DNA of 44,867 nt, taken from positions 1-44,867 of the forward strand of contig JAUNRQ010000015.1 in the NCBI GenBank assembly GCA_030535605.1. The letters run 5' to 3'. Made by a program: the position numbers and the translations under genes. This DNA comes from Pseudoxanthomonas suwonensis (GTDB lineage: Bacteria > Pseudomonadota > Gammaproteobacteria > Xanthomonadales > Xanthomonadaceae). Below, in pieces: positions 1 through 6,725 of the stretch (position 1 is the first letter of the stretch; every line of letters starts with the position of its first letter). The notes below the pieces were generated by a model, which worked only from the letters and a program-made list of their open reading frames with translations, did no database searches and had not been told where the DNA came from.

Positions 1-37
1 GGGCGGCATGGGTGGCATGGGCGGCATGGATTTCTGA
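1..37 (+). CDS. groL: GroEL (Hsp60 chaperonin), last codons only
   Basis: Reading from base 2, the window opens with the Gly-Gly-Met repeat tail GGMGGMGGMDF and a TGA at 35-37. This is the hallmark flexible C-terminal tail of bacterial GroEL. Everything upstream of the tail lies outside the window. A strong terminator follows 36 bases later, so the cas genes should not be read through from the chaperonin operon. The identification rests only on the tail, but that tail is very characteristic. Confidence 0.85.
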   Translation, partial: GGMGGMGGMDF

Positions 38-72
38 TCCGCGCCACCTGCGTTACGCGATACCGCAAGACG

Positions 73-103
73 AAACCCCCGCGAGAGATCGCGGGGGTTT
101 TTT
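73..103 (+). terminator. Rho-independent terminator after groL
   Basis: A perfect 11-bp stem (73-83 pairing with 90-100; arm AAACCCCCGCG) with a 6-nt loop is followed by a run of T from 98 to 103. It closes the groESL transcript and separates it from cas1, which starts 60 nt further on. Confidence 0.93.
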
Positions 104-162
104 GTTGTCTCGGGATCTGAGACGTGACACAGCTAAGCTGGTGCTGGAATGAGGGGGAAGCC

Positions 163-1134
163 GTGGATGACCTGTCACCTTCCGACTTGAAGTCGATCCT
201 GCTGTCGAAGCGGGCGAATCTCTACTACCTGCAACACTGTCGAGTGCTGGTCAAGGGAGGGCGTGTGACGTACGTGACCGACGCCGGCAAGCAGTCGCTG
301 TACTGGAACATCCCGATTGCCAATACCACGACCGTGTTGCTCGGTACAGGCACCTCGATCACCCAGGCCGCCATGCGGGAACTCGCAAAGGCCGGTGTGC
401 TCGTGGGCTTCTGCGGTGGCGGCGGTACGCCGTTGTTCAGCGCCAATGAGGTGGATGTCGAGGTGGCGTGGTTCGCGCCGCAGAGCGAATACCGCCCTAC
501 CGAGTATCTGCAGTCATGGGTCGCATTTTGGTTTGATGAGCGTCTGCGCTTGCAGGCCGCCCGGCGATTGCAGCATGTGCGTCTTGATTGCATTGCACGC
601 CAGTGGCTGAAATCACGACGGCTTCGAGAGGTTGGTTTCGAGCCGGATGCGCAACATGTCGTTGAATTGTTGGAAGCCTCGGCCCGGGCCATCGACCGGG
701 CGCCAGACGTCAATGCCTTGCTCACCGAGGAAGCGCGCCTGAGCAAGGCGCTATTTCGAATTGCCGCCCAGGCAACCGGTTACGGTAAGTTCACTCGTAC
801 TAAGCGCGGCAGCGGAACCGATCCGGCCAATCGCTTCCTCGATCATGGCAATTATCTCGCCTATGGTTTGGCAGCCAGTGCCACCTGGGTGCTTGGATTG
901 CCGCATGGGCTGGCCGTTCTACATGGCAAGACTCGGCGTGGTGCGCTGGTGTTCGATGTGGCGGATCTGGTCAAGGATGCGACGATCCTGCCCCAAGCGT
1001 TCGTTTCGGCGATGGCGGGACACAGCGAACAGGAGTTTCGCAGCGCTTGCATCGAGCGTCTAACGCAAATGGAGGCGCTGGACCTCATGATCGACACGCT
1101 CAAGCGGGTTGCACTGGGGGTCGCGGTATCGTGA
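163..1134 (+). CDS. cas1: CRISPR-associated endonuclease Cas1, type I-F
   Basis: Cas1 is the integrase that inserts new spacers at the leader end of the array, acting with the Cas2 part of Cas2-3. I place the start at GTG 163 rather than GTG 124. A strong ribosome site (GAGGGGGA, 151-158) lies just ahead of it, and the protein then begins MDDLSPSDLKSILLSKRANL as I-F Cas1 proteins do. At 323 aa its numbering coincides with the well-studied Pseudomonas enzyme: Glu190, His254, Asp265 and Asp268 are all present as the metal-binding active site. The glycine-rich segment GFCGGGGTPLF is also typical of I-F Cas1. The stop overlaps the GTG start of cas2-3 (GTGA), so the two genes are translationally coupled. 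A short inverted repeat, GTCTC/GAGAC (107-123), lies upstream and I see no clear promoter. Confidence 0.97.
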   Translation: MDDLSPSDLKSILLSKRANLYYLQHCRVLVKGGRVTYVTDAGKQSLYWNIPIANTTTVLLGTGTSITQAAMRELAKAGVLVGFCGGGGTPLFSANEVDVEVAWFAPQSEYRPTEYLQSWVAFWFDERLRLQAARRLQHVRLDCIARQWLKSRRLREVGFEPDAQHVVELLEASARAIDRAPDVNALLTEEARLSKALFRIAAQATGYGKFTRTKRGSGTDPANRFLDHGNYLAYGLAASATWVLGLPHGLAVLHGKTRRGALVFDVADLVKDATILPQAFVSAMAGHSEQEFRSACIERLTQMEALDLMIDTLKRVALGVAVS

Positions 1135-4100
1135 ACATCCTTCTGGTGTCCGAGTGCAGTGGCCGCGCCATCAACGAGACGCGCCGTATCCTCGATCAAT
1201 TCGCCGAACGTCGCGGCGAGCGGACATGGCAGACACCTGTCACCAGGGACGGTTTGGATGCTTTGCGCAAACTGTTGCGCAAGTCCGCCCGCAAGAACAC
1301 CGCGGTTGCGTGCCACTGGATACGCGGACTGAACCACTCGGAGCTGCTCTGGATCGTGGGCGACCGACGCCGATTCAATGCGGAAGGTGCGGTGCCGACC
1401 AATCGCACACGCCGGGATGTGCTGCGCAGTTCCGACGAGAATGACTGGCACACGGGGGAGGACATCAGCCTGCTGGCGCAGCTCGCGGCATTGCTGCACG
1501 ACCTCGGCAAGGCCAGCATCGCGTTCCAAATTCGACTCAAGAGCAGTGCGTTCAGTCGGAACCTGTACCGCCACGAATGGGTGTCGTTGCGGATGTTCCT
1601 TGCTTTCGTCGGGTCCGATGACGACGAGGCATGGCTGCGGCGACTCGCCTCGCCCGGCGCGGACGACGACGCGAGCTGGCTCGCCAGCGGCCGCTACTGG
1701 CGGGATGGAATCGATGAGGAAGTCCCGAAGGCATTTGCGGGCCTGCCGCCGCTCGCGGCGGCTGTTGCATGGCTTGTGGTCACCCATCATCGCCTGCTGA
1801 CGCTCCCCGTCAGTGGAGCACCGGACAAGGCATGGTTCGGGAAGCGTTCGTCGGACTTCGCTCCGGAATGGCTTGACGATCTGTGGCTACGAGTTGATGC
1901 GGGTTGGAACGATTGGTCGGCCGAGCGCGACGCTGCATCTCGGCCGGACATCGAGCGTTGCTGGACCATCGCCGGTGCATTGCCGCCACTGATGCCGAAA
2001 TGGCGCCGGAGCGCTTCGAAACTCGCGCAGCGCCTGTTGGCATTGCGGTCCAAGCCTGGGAAGGGCGATTGGCTGAGCAATCCCTACGTCATGCACGTGG
2101 CCAGGATGGGCCTGATGCTTGCCGATCACCACTACTCATCGCTTCCGCCCGATTCGTCGCTGCGGGTGTCCGGTGACATTGATTGCGATCTATTTGCGAA
2201 CACAGATCGGAATGGCCAGTTGAAGCAGCGCTTGGACGAACACCTGCTCGGCGTTGCCCGGGATGCGGCGATGCTCTGCCATGGATTGCAGACTATTGCC
2301 GAAAATCTTCCGGTCCTGCAGCATCGCGCTTTGCGAAAGCGTACGGCAACGGCCCGGTTTCGGTGGCAGGACAAGGCATTCGACGCCGCAGAGGGCATCC
2401 GTGACAAAGCCGCAGAGAACGGCGCCTTCATCGTCAACATGGCCTCCACTGGCCGTGGCAAGACGTTTGCCAATGCCCGAATCATGTACGGGTTGGCGGA
2501 TCCTCACCGTGGCATGCGCTGCAGCTTCGCAGTCGGCCTGCGCACGTTGACCTTGCAGATGGGGAGGAACTACCGCGACATCCTTGGCGTGGGTGACGAT
2601 GAACTGGCGGTACGCGTCGGCGGCTCCGCCAGTCGCCAGTTGTTCGAGTATCACGCAGCATTGGCCGAAAGCACAGGCTCCGCATCAACCCAGGCGCTGA
2701 TCGAGGAAGATGGCGCGGTCTTCTATGAAGGCAACGTGCAGGACCATCCGTTGTTGCGGATGGCCATGGGCGATGAGCGCATTCGCAACCTGTTGTCGGC
2801 GCCATTGCTGGTCTGCACGATCGACCATCTGATGCCAGCGACCGAAGCGCAACGTGCCGGACGCCAGATCGCGCCGATGCTGCGATTGATGAGCAGTGAC
2901 CTGGTGCTCGACGAACCGGACGATTTCGGCATTGATGATTTTCCGGCACTGACCCGGCTGGTTCATTGGGCAGGCTTGCTGGGGTCGCGCGTCCTGCTGT
3001 CGTCGGCAACGTTGCCGCCGGCGCTGGTACAGGGCTTGTTCGAGGCGTACCGTCAGGGGCGGATCCAGTATCAGCGAAATCGTGGAAGTAGTGGTGGGCA
3101 GGCATCGGCACCGCCATCGATCCCGTGTCTTTGGGTGGACGAGTTCAAGACTGTCTCGCAGGACTGTGCGGAAGTGGAGGGTTTTGCTCAGTCGCACGAA
3201 GCGTTCGTGCACGCACGGATCATAAAGCTGGCAGCGCAGCCGCCGAAGCAGCTGGGGCAGCTTTTGCCGCTGCGGATCGACTCCCGGGACAAGAGCCGGA
3301 TTCGTGCCGCCCTCGCATCGCAGGTCGTGGACGCCGCGCTGGACGCCCATCAGTTGCACGCACAGATCGATCCGGTAAGCGGAAAGCGCGTCAGCTTCGG
3401 GTTGGTGCGCATGGCCAACATCGATCCGCTGTTTGACGTGGCACAGGAAGTGTTCCGACTTGGTGCGCCGGATGGTGTGCACATCCATCTTTGCGTCTAT
3501 CACTCCCGTTTTCCGTTGCTGCTGCGATCTGCCATCGAGGAGAACCTTGATGCTGTGCTGGGAAGCCGGGGCAGACGGCTAGAATTGCCCGACATTCGCC
3601 GCGTGCTGGATCACGGCGACGAGCAGGAGCATCTGTTCGTCGTGCTTGCTTCACCCGTGGCCGAAGTCGGTCGCGATCACGACTACGACTGGGCGATTGT
3701 CGAGCCGTCATCGATGCGCTCGCTGATCCAGCTGGCCGGACGCGTTCGGCGGCACCGCGACGCGGGCAATAGTCAACCCAACATATTCGTCTTCGAGACC
3801 AACCTGAAGCACTTCGAACAGCCAGGAAAGCCGGCGTTCGTGCGACCGGGATTCGAGCACCCTGAAAGTCCCGCGCGCGCGAAGGTATTGCACCTCGCGT
3901 CGCATTTCCTGGGGGAGGTGTTGGACAAGGCCGAATACGCGACGATCGACGCGCGACCGCGAATCCAGTCTCGACCAATCGATGCGTTGAAGCCGACCCG
4001 CAGCCTTGTTGATCTGGAGCACGTGCGGATGCTGCTGGCGATGGGCCAATCGGGGCGCGAGCATCCGAATGCAACCACGTTCTTCCGCACCGATAACGCA

Positions 4101-4487
4101 CACCTGACTTGGGCATTGCCGCAACAGCAGCCCTTCCGCGACGACAGCCAAGCACGCGAGCAGACGTTGGTGTTCCTGCCGGATGAGGAGGAAGAGCAGT
4201 TGCTCCTGCATCGTGTAGATGAAAGCCGGTTGCGGCGCAATCAAGAAGGTGTCTACACCTTGGCCCAAGAGTCCCGTGAGCAGGTCCGGCTGGAAATGGG
4301 GCCTCGCATCGCGCCGTGGATGGAATTCGACATGCTCGAACTCCTTCAGCGGTTGGCAGAGGCCCAGCGGATTTCCTTGATGGACGCCGGTCGACGGTTC
4401 ACGACGGTCAGCGTGCCGAAGGTGGGCCCGGATCGTCTGGACCGCTGGCGCTGGCACCCGCTGCTGGGCATGACGTTGGCGAAATGA
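1131..4487 (+). CDS. cas3f: Cas2-Cas3 fusion nuclease-helicase, type I-F
   Basis: This 1118-aa protein is the I-F-specific fusion of Cas2 (adaptation) to Cas3 (target DNA unwinding and degradation). The N-terminal ~100 residues (MNILLVSECSGRAINETRRI...) are the Cas2 domain. The HD nuclease follows, with His123-Asp124 in LLHDLGKA. The superfamily 2 helicase has Walker A TGRGKT at 440-445 (Lys444), the DEAD-type box as DEPD at 594-597, SAT at 625-627 and QLAGRVRR at 867-874. The start is GTG 1131, overlapping the cas1 stop by 4 nt. Longer in-frame starts upstream lie inside cas1 and are not credible. Length and domain order are normal for the family, and all catalytic motifs look intact. It ends only 6 nt before the stop codon of the convergent PIN toxin gene, so antisense transcription from the toxin-antitoxin unit could reach its 3' end. 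Confidence 0.97.
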   Translation: MNILLVSECSGRAINETRRILDQFAERRGERTWQTPVTRDGLDALRKLLRKSARKNTAVACHWIRGLNHSELLWIVGDRRRFNAEGAVPTNRTRRDVLRSSDENDWHTGEDISLLAQLAALLHDLGKASIAFQIRLKSSAFSRNLYRHEWVSLRMFLAFVGSDDDEAWLRRLASPGADDDASWLASGRYWRDGIDEEVPKAFAGLPPLAAAVAWLVVTHHRLLTLPVSGAPDKAWFGKRSSDFAPEWLDDLWLRVDAGWNDWSAERDAASRPDIERCWTIAGALPPLMPKWRRSASKLAQRLLALRSKPGKGDWLSNPYVMHVARMGLMLADHHYSSLPPDSSLRVSGDIDCDLFANTDRNGQLKQRLDEHLLGVARDAAMLCHGLQTIAENLPVLQHRALRKRTATARFRWQDKAFDAAEGIRDKAAENGAFIVNMASTGRGKTFANARIMYGLADPHRGMRCSFAVGLRTLTLQMGRNYRDILGVGDDELAVRVGGSASRQLFEYHAALAESTGSASTQALIEEDGAVFYEGNVQDHPLLRMAMGDERIRNLLSAPLLVCTIDHLMPATEAQRAGRQIAPMLRLMSSDLVLDEPDDFGIDDFPALTRLVHWAGLLGSRVLLSSATLPPALVQGLFEAYRQGRIQYQRNRGSSGGQASAPPSIPCLWVDEFKTVSQDCAEVEGFAQSHEAFVHARIIKLAAQPPKQLGQLLPLRIDSRDKSRIRAALASQVVDAALDAHQLHAQIDPVSGKRVSFGLVRMANIDPLFDVAQEVFRLGAPDGVHIHLCVYHSRFPLLLRSAIEENLDAVLGSRGRRLELPDIRRVLDHGDEQEHLFVVLASPVAEVGRDHDYDWAIVEPSSMRSLIQLAGRVRRHRDAGNSQPNIFVFETNLKHFEQPGKPAFVRPGFEHPESPARAKVLHLASHFLGEVLDKAEYATIDARPRIQSRPIDALKPTRSLVDLEHVRMLLAMGQSGREHPNATTFFRTDNAHLTWALPQQQPFRDDSQAREQTLVFLPDEEEEQLLLHRVDESRLRRNQEGVYTLAQESREQVRLEMGPRIAPWMEFDMLELLQRLAEAQRISLMDAGRRFTTVSVPKVGPDRLDRWRWHPLLGMTLAK

Positions 4488-4493
4488 CCCGGC

Positions 4494-4913
4494 CTACGCC
4501 TGCCACGGATCCAGCAGCGCGACGCCCATCGGGGAGAAAGCGGCGGTGTTCCGCGTCACGACGGTCAATCCGTGCTCCAGCGCCGTGGCGGCGATCAACG
4601 CATCGCGAATGGGGCGCGGGTCGGGGCAGTGCAAGGCCGCACTGCGCAAGGCGACACCGGAATCGACGGCCAGGATCCGACGGTCGAACGCCACCATTAC
4701 CTGCCGGTGTAGCCATTTCCTCAGGATCGCACCCTTTTGCGGATCCCGGCGCTCGGCCAACAGCACGCCGAGCTCGAGTTCTTCCACGCTCACCACTGAC
4801 AGGTGCAGCAGGTGGGTATCCACGGAGTTGGCCCACCCGACGACGCGCGGATCGGCCTTGTTGGCGCGGACCTTGCGCAATTCCGAGACGACGAGCGTGT
4901 CGAGCAGGTACAT
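4494..4913 (-). CDS. PIN-domain toxin (VapC/FitB type)
   Basis: This 139-aa protein has the PIN nuclease layout of type II toxins that cut RNA. Asp opens the fold in YLLDTLVVSEL, Glu follows in SVVSVEELELGV, then Asp in RPIRDALIAATA, and the C-terminal motif is VVTRNTAAF. Most family members have Asn directly after the first Asp-Thr (DTN); here it is Leu. The start is ATG 4913-4911, sharing one base with the antitoxin stop (TGATG), so the two are coupled. A TTG just upstream is less likely. The gene runs opposite to the cas genes and ends 6 nt from the cas2-3 stop. The pair separates cas1-cas2-3 from csy1-4. The target RNA cannot be predicted from sequence. Confidence 0.85.
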   Translation of the reverse strand: MYLLDTLVVSELRKVRANKADPRVVGWANSVDTHLLHLSVVSVEELELGVLLAERRDPQKGAILRKWLHRQVMVAFDRRILAVDSGVALRSAALHCPDPRPIRDALIAATALEHGLTVVTRNTAAFSPMGVALLDPWQA

Positions 4914-5167
4914 CAATCAAGCCCGGCCGGCCGGGGCAGATCCGGGCGTGCGGGGAGGTCGATCTCGATGTTCGCGTCGCCCTCCGGCATTGCCAAGAGA
5001 TCCGTGATGCGGGGCTGCTTTCCAGTCAGCGCCAGATAGTCGCGGATCGACAGCAGGACATGCGCCGGCCGGCCACGGTCGGTGATGAAGACAGGACCTT
5101 CCTCGGCGGCGCGCTTGGCCCGTCCGGTGTCCTGATTGAATTCGCGGCTGGTGAGAGTGAGATTCAT
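4913..5167 (-). CDS. Phd/YefM-family antitoxin
   Basis: This 84-aa protein begins MNLTLTSREFNQDTGRAKRA and continues GPVFITDRGRPAHVLLSIRDYLAL. That is the N-terminal DNA-binding Phd/YefM fold followed by an acidic, proline-rich tail (EGDANIEIDLPARPDLP) that would wrap the toxin. Such antitoxins neutralise the toxin and repress their own promoter. It is the first gene of the toxin-antitoxin unit, and the toxin start overlaps its stop. I see no good Shine-Dalgarno before ATG 5167. Its leader is made of the two CRISPR-repeat-like hairpins described at 5178-5246, so its translation and stability may depend on Csy4 processing as well as on promoter control. Confidence 0.87.
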   Translation of the reverse strand: MNLTLTSREFNQDTGRAKRAAEEGPVFITDRGRPAHVLLSIRDYLALTGKQPRITDLLAMPEGDANIEIDLPARPDLPRPAGLD

Positions 5168-5177
5168 GTTTCTACGT

Positions 5178-5246
5178 TACTACAACTGCCTCTGCGGCAG
5201 TCGATCTGTCAGGAGAATTTCCTAAGCCGAATTCGCTTCGGTAGAC
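5178..5246 (-). ncRNA. Degenerate mini-CRISPR / crRNA-like RNA upstream of the toxin-antitoxin pair
   Basis: Read on the minus strand, 5246-5219 is a 28-nt pseudo-repeat: GTCTA, stem CCGAA, loop GCGAA, stem TTCGG, handle CTTAGGAA. It matches the array repeat at 19 of 28 positions, and four of the nine differences form two compensated base pairs (9-17 and 10-16). Next comes a 13-nt pseudo-spacer at 5218-5206 (ATTCTCCTGACAG). The second pseudo-repeat at 5205-5178 is ATCGA, stem CTGCC, loop GCAGA, stem GGCAG, then a decayed handle. It matches 16 of 28 overall and 12 of 15 in the hairpin, with a compensated 7-19 pair. Cutting by Csy4 after each stem would give a 41-nt RNA (5226-5186) made of an almost perfect 8-nt handle, a short guide and a 3' hairpin. 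Handle decay only in the second copy fits, because that handle is not part of the mature RNA. Transcription and processing are inferred, not seen. Confidence 0.7.
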
Positions 5247-5260
5247 TGTCAGAAGAATGG
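5246..5260 (-). promoter_or_regulatory. Predicted Csy-complex target site with CC PAM
   Basis: On the minus strand, CC at 5260-5259 is followed at once by ATTCTTCTGACAG (5258-5246). This equals the 13-nt pseudo-spacer at 5218-5206 except at position 6 (T instead of C). CC immediately 5' of the protospacer is the type I-F PAM, and position 6 is one of the bases flipped out of the guide in type I effectors, so the difference should not matter. Beyond position 13 the sequences diverge, which favours binding without Cas3 cleavage. The site covers the end of the -10 box and the expected transcription start of the minus-strand promoter. The alternative is a tandemly duplicated antitoxin operator. 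Confidence 0.65.
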
Positions 5261-5284
5261 TACCATATCTGCTGGAATGGTCAA
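5257..5284 (-). promoter_or_regulatory. Promoter of the crRNA-like RNA and toxin-antitoxin unit, with palindromic -10
   Basis: Minus strand: -35 TTGACC (5284-5279), a 16-nt spacer, then -10 TACCAT (5262-5257) preceded by TG in the extended -10 position. Transcription should begin near 5250, just ahead of the first pseudo-repeat. The -10 sits in a perfect 10-bp palindrome, ATGGTACCAT (5257-5266), so the plus strand also reads TGGTACCAT, an extended -10 directed at csy1 with no matching -35. A separate weak candidate for csy1 is TTGAGA (5316-5321). No start site is proven. Confidence 0.5.
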
Positions 5285-5357
5285 GTCTCGTGAACCTCGC
5301 TGTGAGTCGCGGTTCTTGAGACGACCTCACCAGATGCTTAATGGATAGGAGGGAAGA

Positions 5358-6725
5358 ATGGAACGAAGATCAAGTGAATTTCGATCCGCCATCGCGGGCT
5401 TCATCGAAGAACGCCGTGCCGCGAAGGTGAAGGATGGCGTCCCAGGCAACGATGCCAACGCCACCAGGTACGAGTACCACACGTGGCTGACCGACGCTGC
5501 TCGTCGCGTCGGTCAGATCCAGGCGGTCACGCACGTGCTGAAGGCCATCCATCCCGATGCGAAGGGCACCAGTCTGCATGTCGATCCGAATCGACTGGAT
5601 GCGCGACCCGAACTCGGCTCGCAAGTCCTGGGGAATGGGGCGGCCGAAGACATCGTTGGCAACGCGGCCGCACTGGATGTGTACAAGTTGCTGAAGGTGG
5701 AGGTTGAAGGGCGGCGTCTGCTCGACTGGTTTGAAGACGGTGACAGTGATCTTCTGAAGGCTCTGTCGCCGGACGGAGACGTGGCGGCTGAGCTGGCGAA
5801 CGCATTTCGCGGTCTTCGGCGCTCGGCGGAGTGCTACAGCAGTCATGCACAGGCCAAGCAGTTGTACTGGTGCGTCGATGGCGACGCCACGGACGACAGC
5901 CATTTCCACCTCCTGCAGCCCTTGTTTCCGAGCAGCCTTGTCCATGCCGTCCACGAGCAGATCCAGCATGGGCGATTCGGCGATGAAGTCGTCGAGGCCC
6001 GCAAGGCCAGGCGCGACAAGAAGCCGCACCCGGCATCGATCCCCGACTATCCGGGACTGGCGTATCGCAAGCTGGGGGGCACCAAGCCCCAGAATATCTC
6101 GCAGCTGAACTCCGAGCGGCGCGGCATCAACTATCTCCTCGCATCGCTGCCCCCGCGATGGCGGCGTGAGCATCCACGCAAGTTGCATCATGTCACCACG
6201 GCGATTCCGGGAATCCTGTTCTTCGATGACACGCGAGAGATACTGGACCGGTTCGTCGAGCTCCTGAAGTCCTACGATCAGCGGCGGTTGCCGGAGCAGC
6301 AACAGCGAGAGCGCATGGAGCAACGGCTTGGCGCGACCTTGGCTGCTTTCGGAGCCGCCACGACCGCAAGTTTCGAGCCGGGTTGGACGCGGGTGCCGGA
6401 GTGCGAACTCGCGCCATGCGAAAAGGCATGGCTGGATCCCGGCAGGCGCGAGATGGAGGTGCGCGCGGAGAGCGATGATGCCGACGGCCATGCAGACGAT
6501 CGCGCGTTCAATGAGGTGTTTGATCGCCAGGACTGGCCCGACGAAGTCGCCGCCCGATTTGCCGAATGGTTGAACGGCTGGCTGCGCAAGCACGATCTGC
6601 CAGTGGGTGACGTCGAGCTGCGGCACTTTGCCAGGCAGGCCATCGTGGATGCGGTTGATTGGGCAAACCCCATCCGTCGCGATCTTCCAAGCCAGCGATC
6701 CTGGGCGAAGGGGGGCAACCCATGA
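5358..6725 (+). CDS. csy1: Csy1 (Cas8f), large subunit of the I-F surveillance complex
   Basis: Csy1 forms the tail of the I-F effector with Csy2. It holds the crRNA 5' handle and takes part in recognising the CC PAM. The protein is 455 aa, near the family norm. The most diagnostic segment is KLGGTKPQNISQLNSERRG at residues 238-256, conserved in Csy1 proteins. Start ATG 5358 is preceded by a textbook ribosome site, AGGAGG (5347-5352). It is the first gene of the csy unit and its stop overlaps the csy2 start by 4 nt (ATGA). Its upstream region is shared with the divergent toxin-antitoxin unit and contains the predicted Csy-complex target, so self-repression of csy expression is possible. Confidence 0.95.
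   Translation: MERRSSEFRSAIAGFIEERRAAKVKDGVPGNDANATRYEYHTWLTDAARRVGQIQAVTHVLKAIHPDAKGTSLHVDPNRLDARPELGSQVLGNGAAEDIVGNAAALDVYKLLKVEVEGRRLLDWFEDGDSDLLKALSPDGDVAAELANAFRGLRRSAECYSSHAQAKQLYWCVDGDATDDSHFHLLQPLFPSSLVHAVHEQIQHGRFGDEVVEARKARRDKKPHPASIPDYPGLAYRKLGGTKPQNISQLNSERRGINYLLASLPPRWRREHPRKLHHVTTAIPGILFFDDTREILDRFVELLKSYDQRRLPEQQQRERMEQRLGATLAAFGAATTASFEPGWTRVPECELAPCEKAWLDPGRREMEVRAESDDADGHADDRAFNEVFDRQDWPDEVAARFAEWLNGWLRKHDLPVGDVELRHFARQAIVDAVDWANPIRRDLPSQRSWAKGGNP

Noticed and set aside
124..162. Earlier GTG start for cas1 at 124
   Set aside because: The GTG at 163 has a strong ribosome site and puts the catalytic residues at the canonical numbers 190, 254, 265 and 268.
1047..1130. Upstream in-frame ATG for cas2-3 inside cas1
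   Set aside because: The added residues are unrelated to Cas2. GTG 1131 gives the family N-terminus and the usual 4-nt overlap.
861..1790. 309-aa frame on the minus strand across cas1 and cas2-3
   Set aside because: It is opposite two well-supported genes, has no family resemblance and is typical of antisense frames in GC-rich DNA.
5185..5201. ACTGCC/GGCAGT inverted repeat as a plain antitoxin operator
   Set aside because: Operator binding is still possible, but the repeat falls exactly in a hairpin with CRISPR-repeat geometry and sequence, so it is reported as part of the mini-CRISPR.
5316..5344. TTGAGA-N17-TAATGG as the csy1 promoter
   Set aside because: The start site would fall within or next to the ribosome binding site, and the -10 is poor. 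It is mentioned only as a weak alternative.
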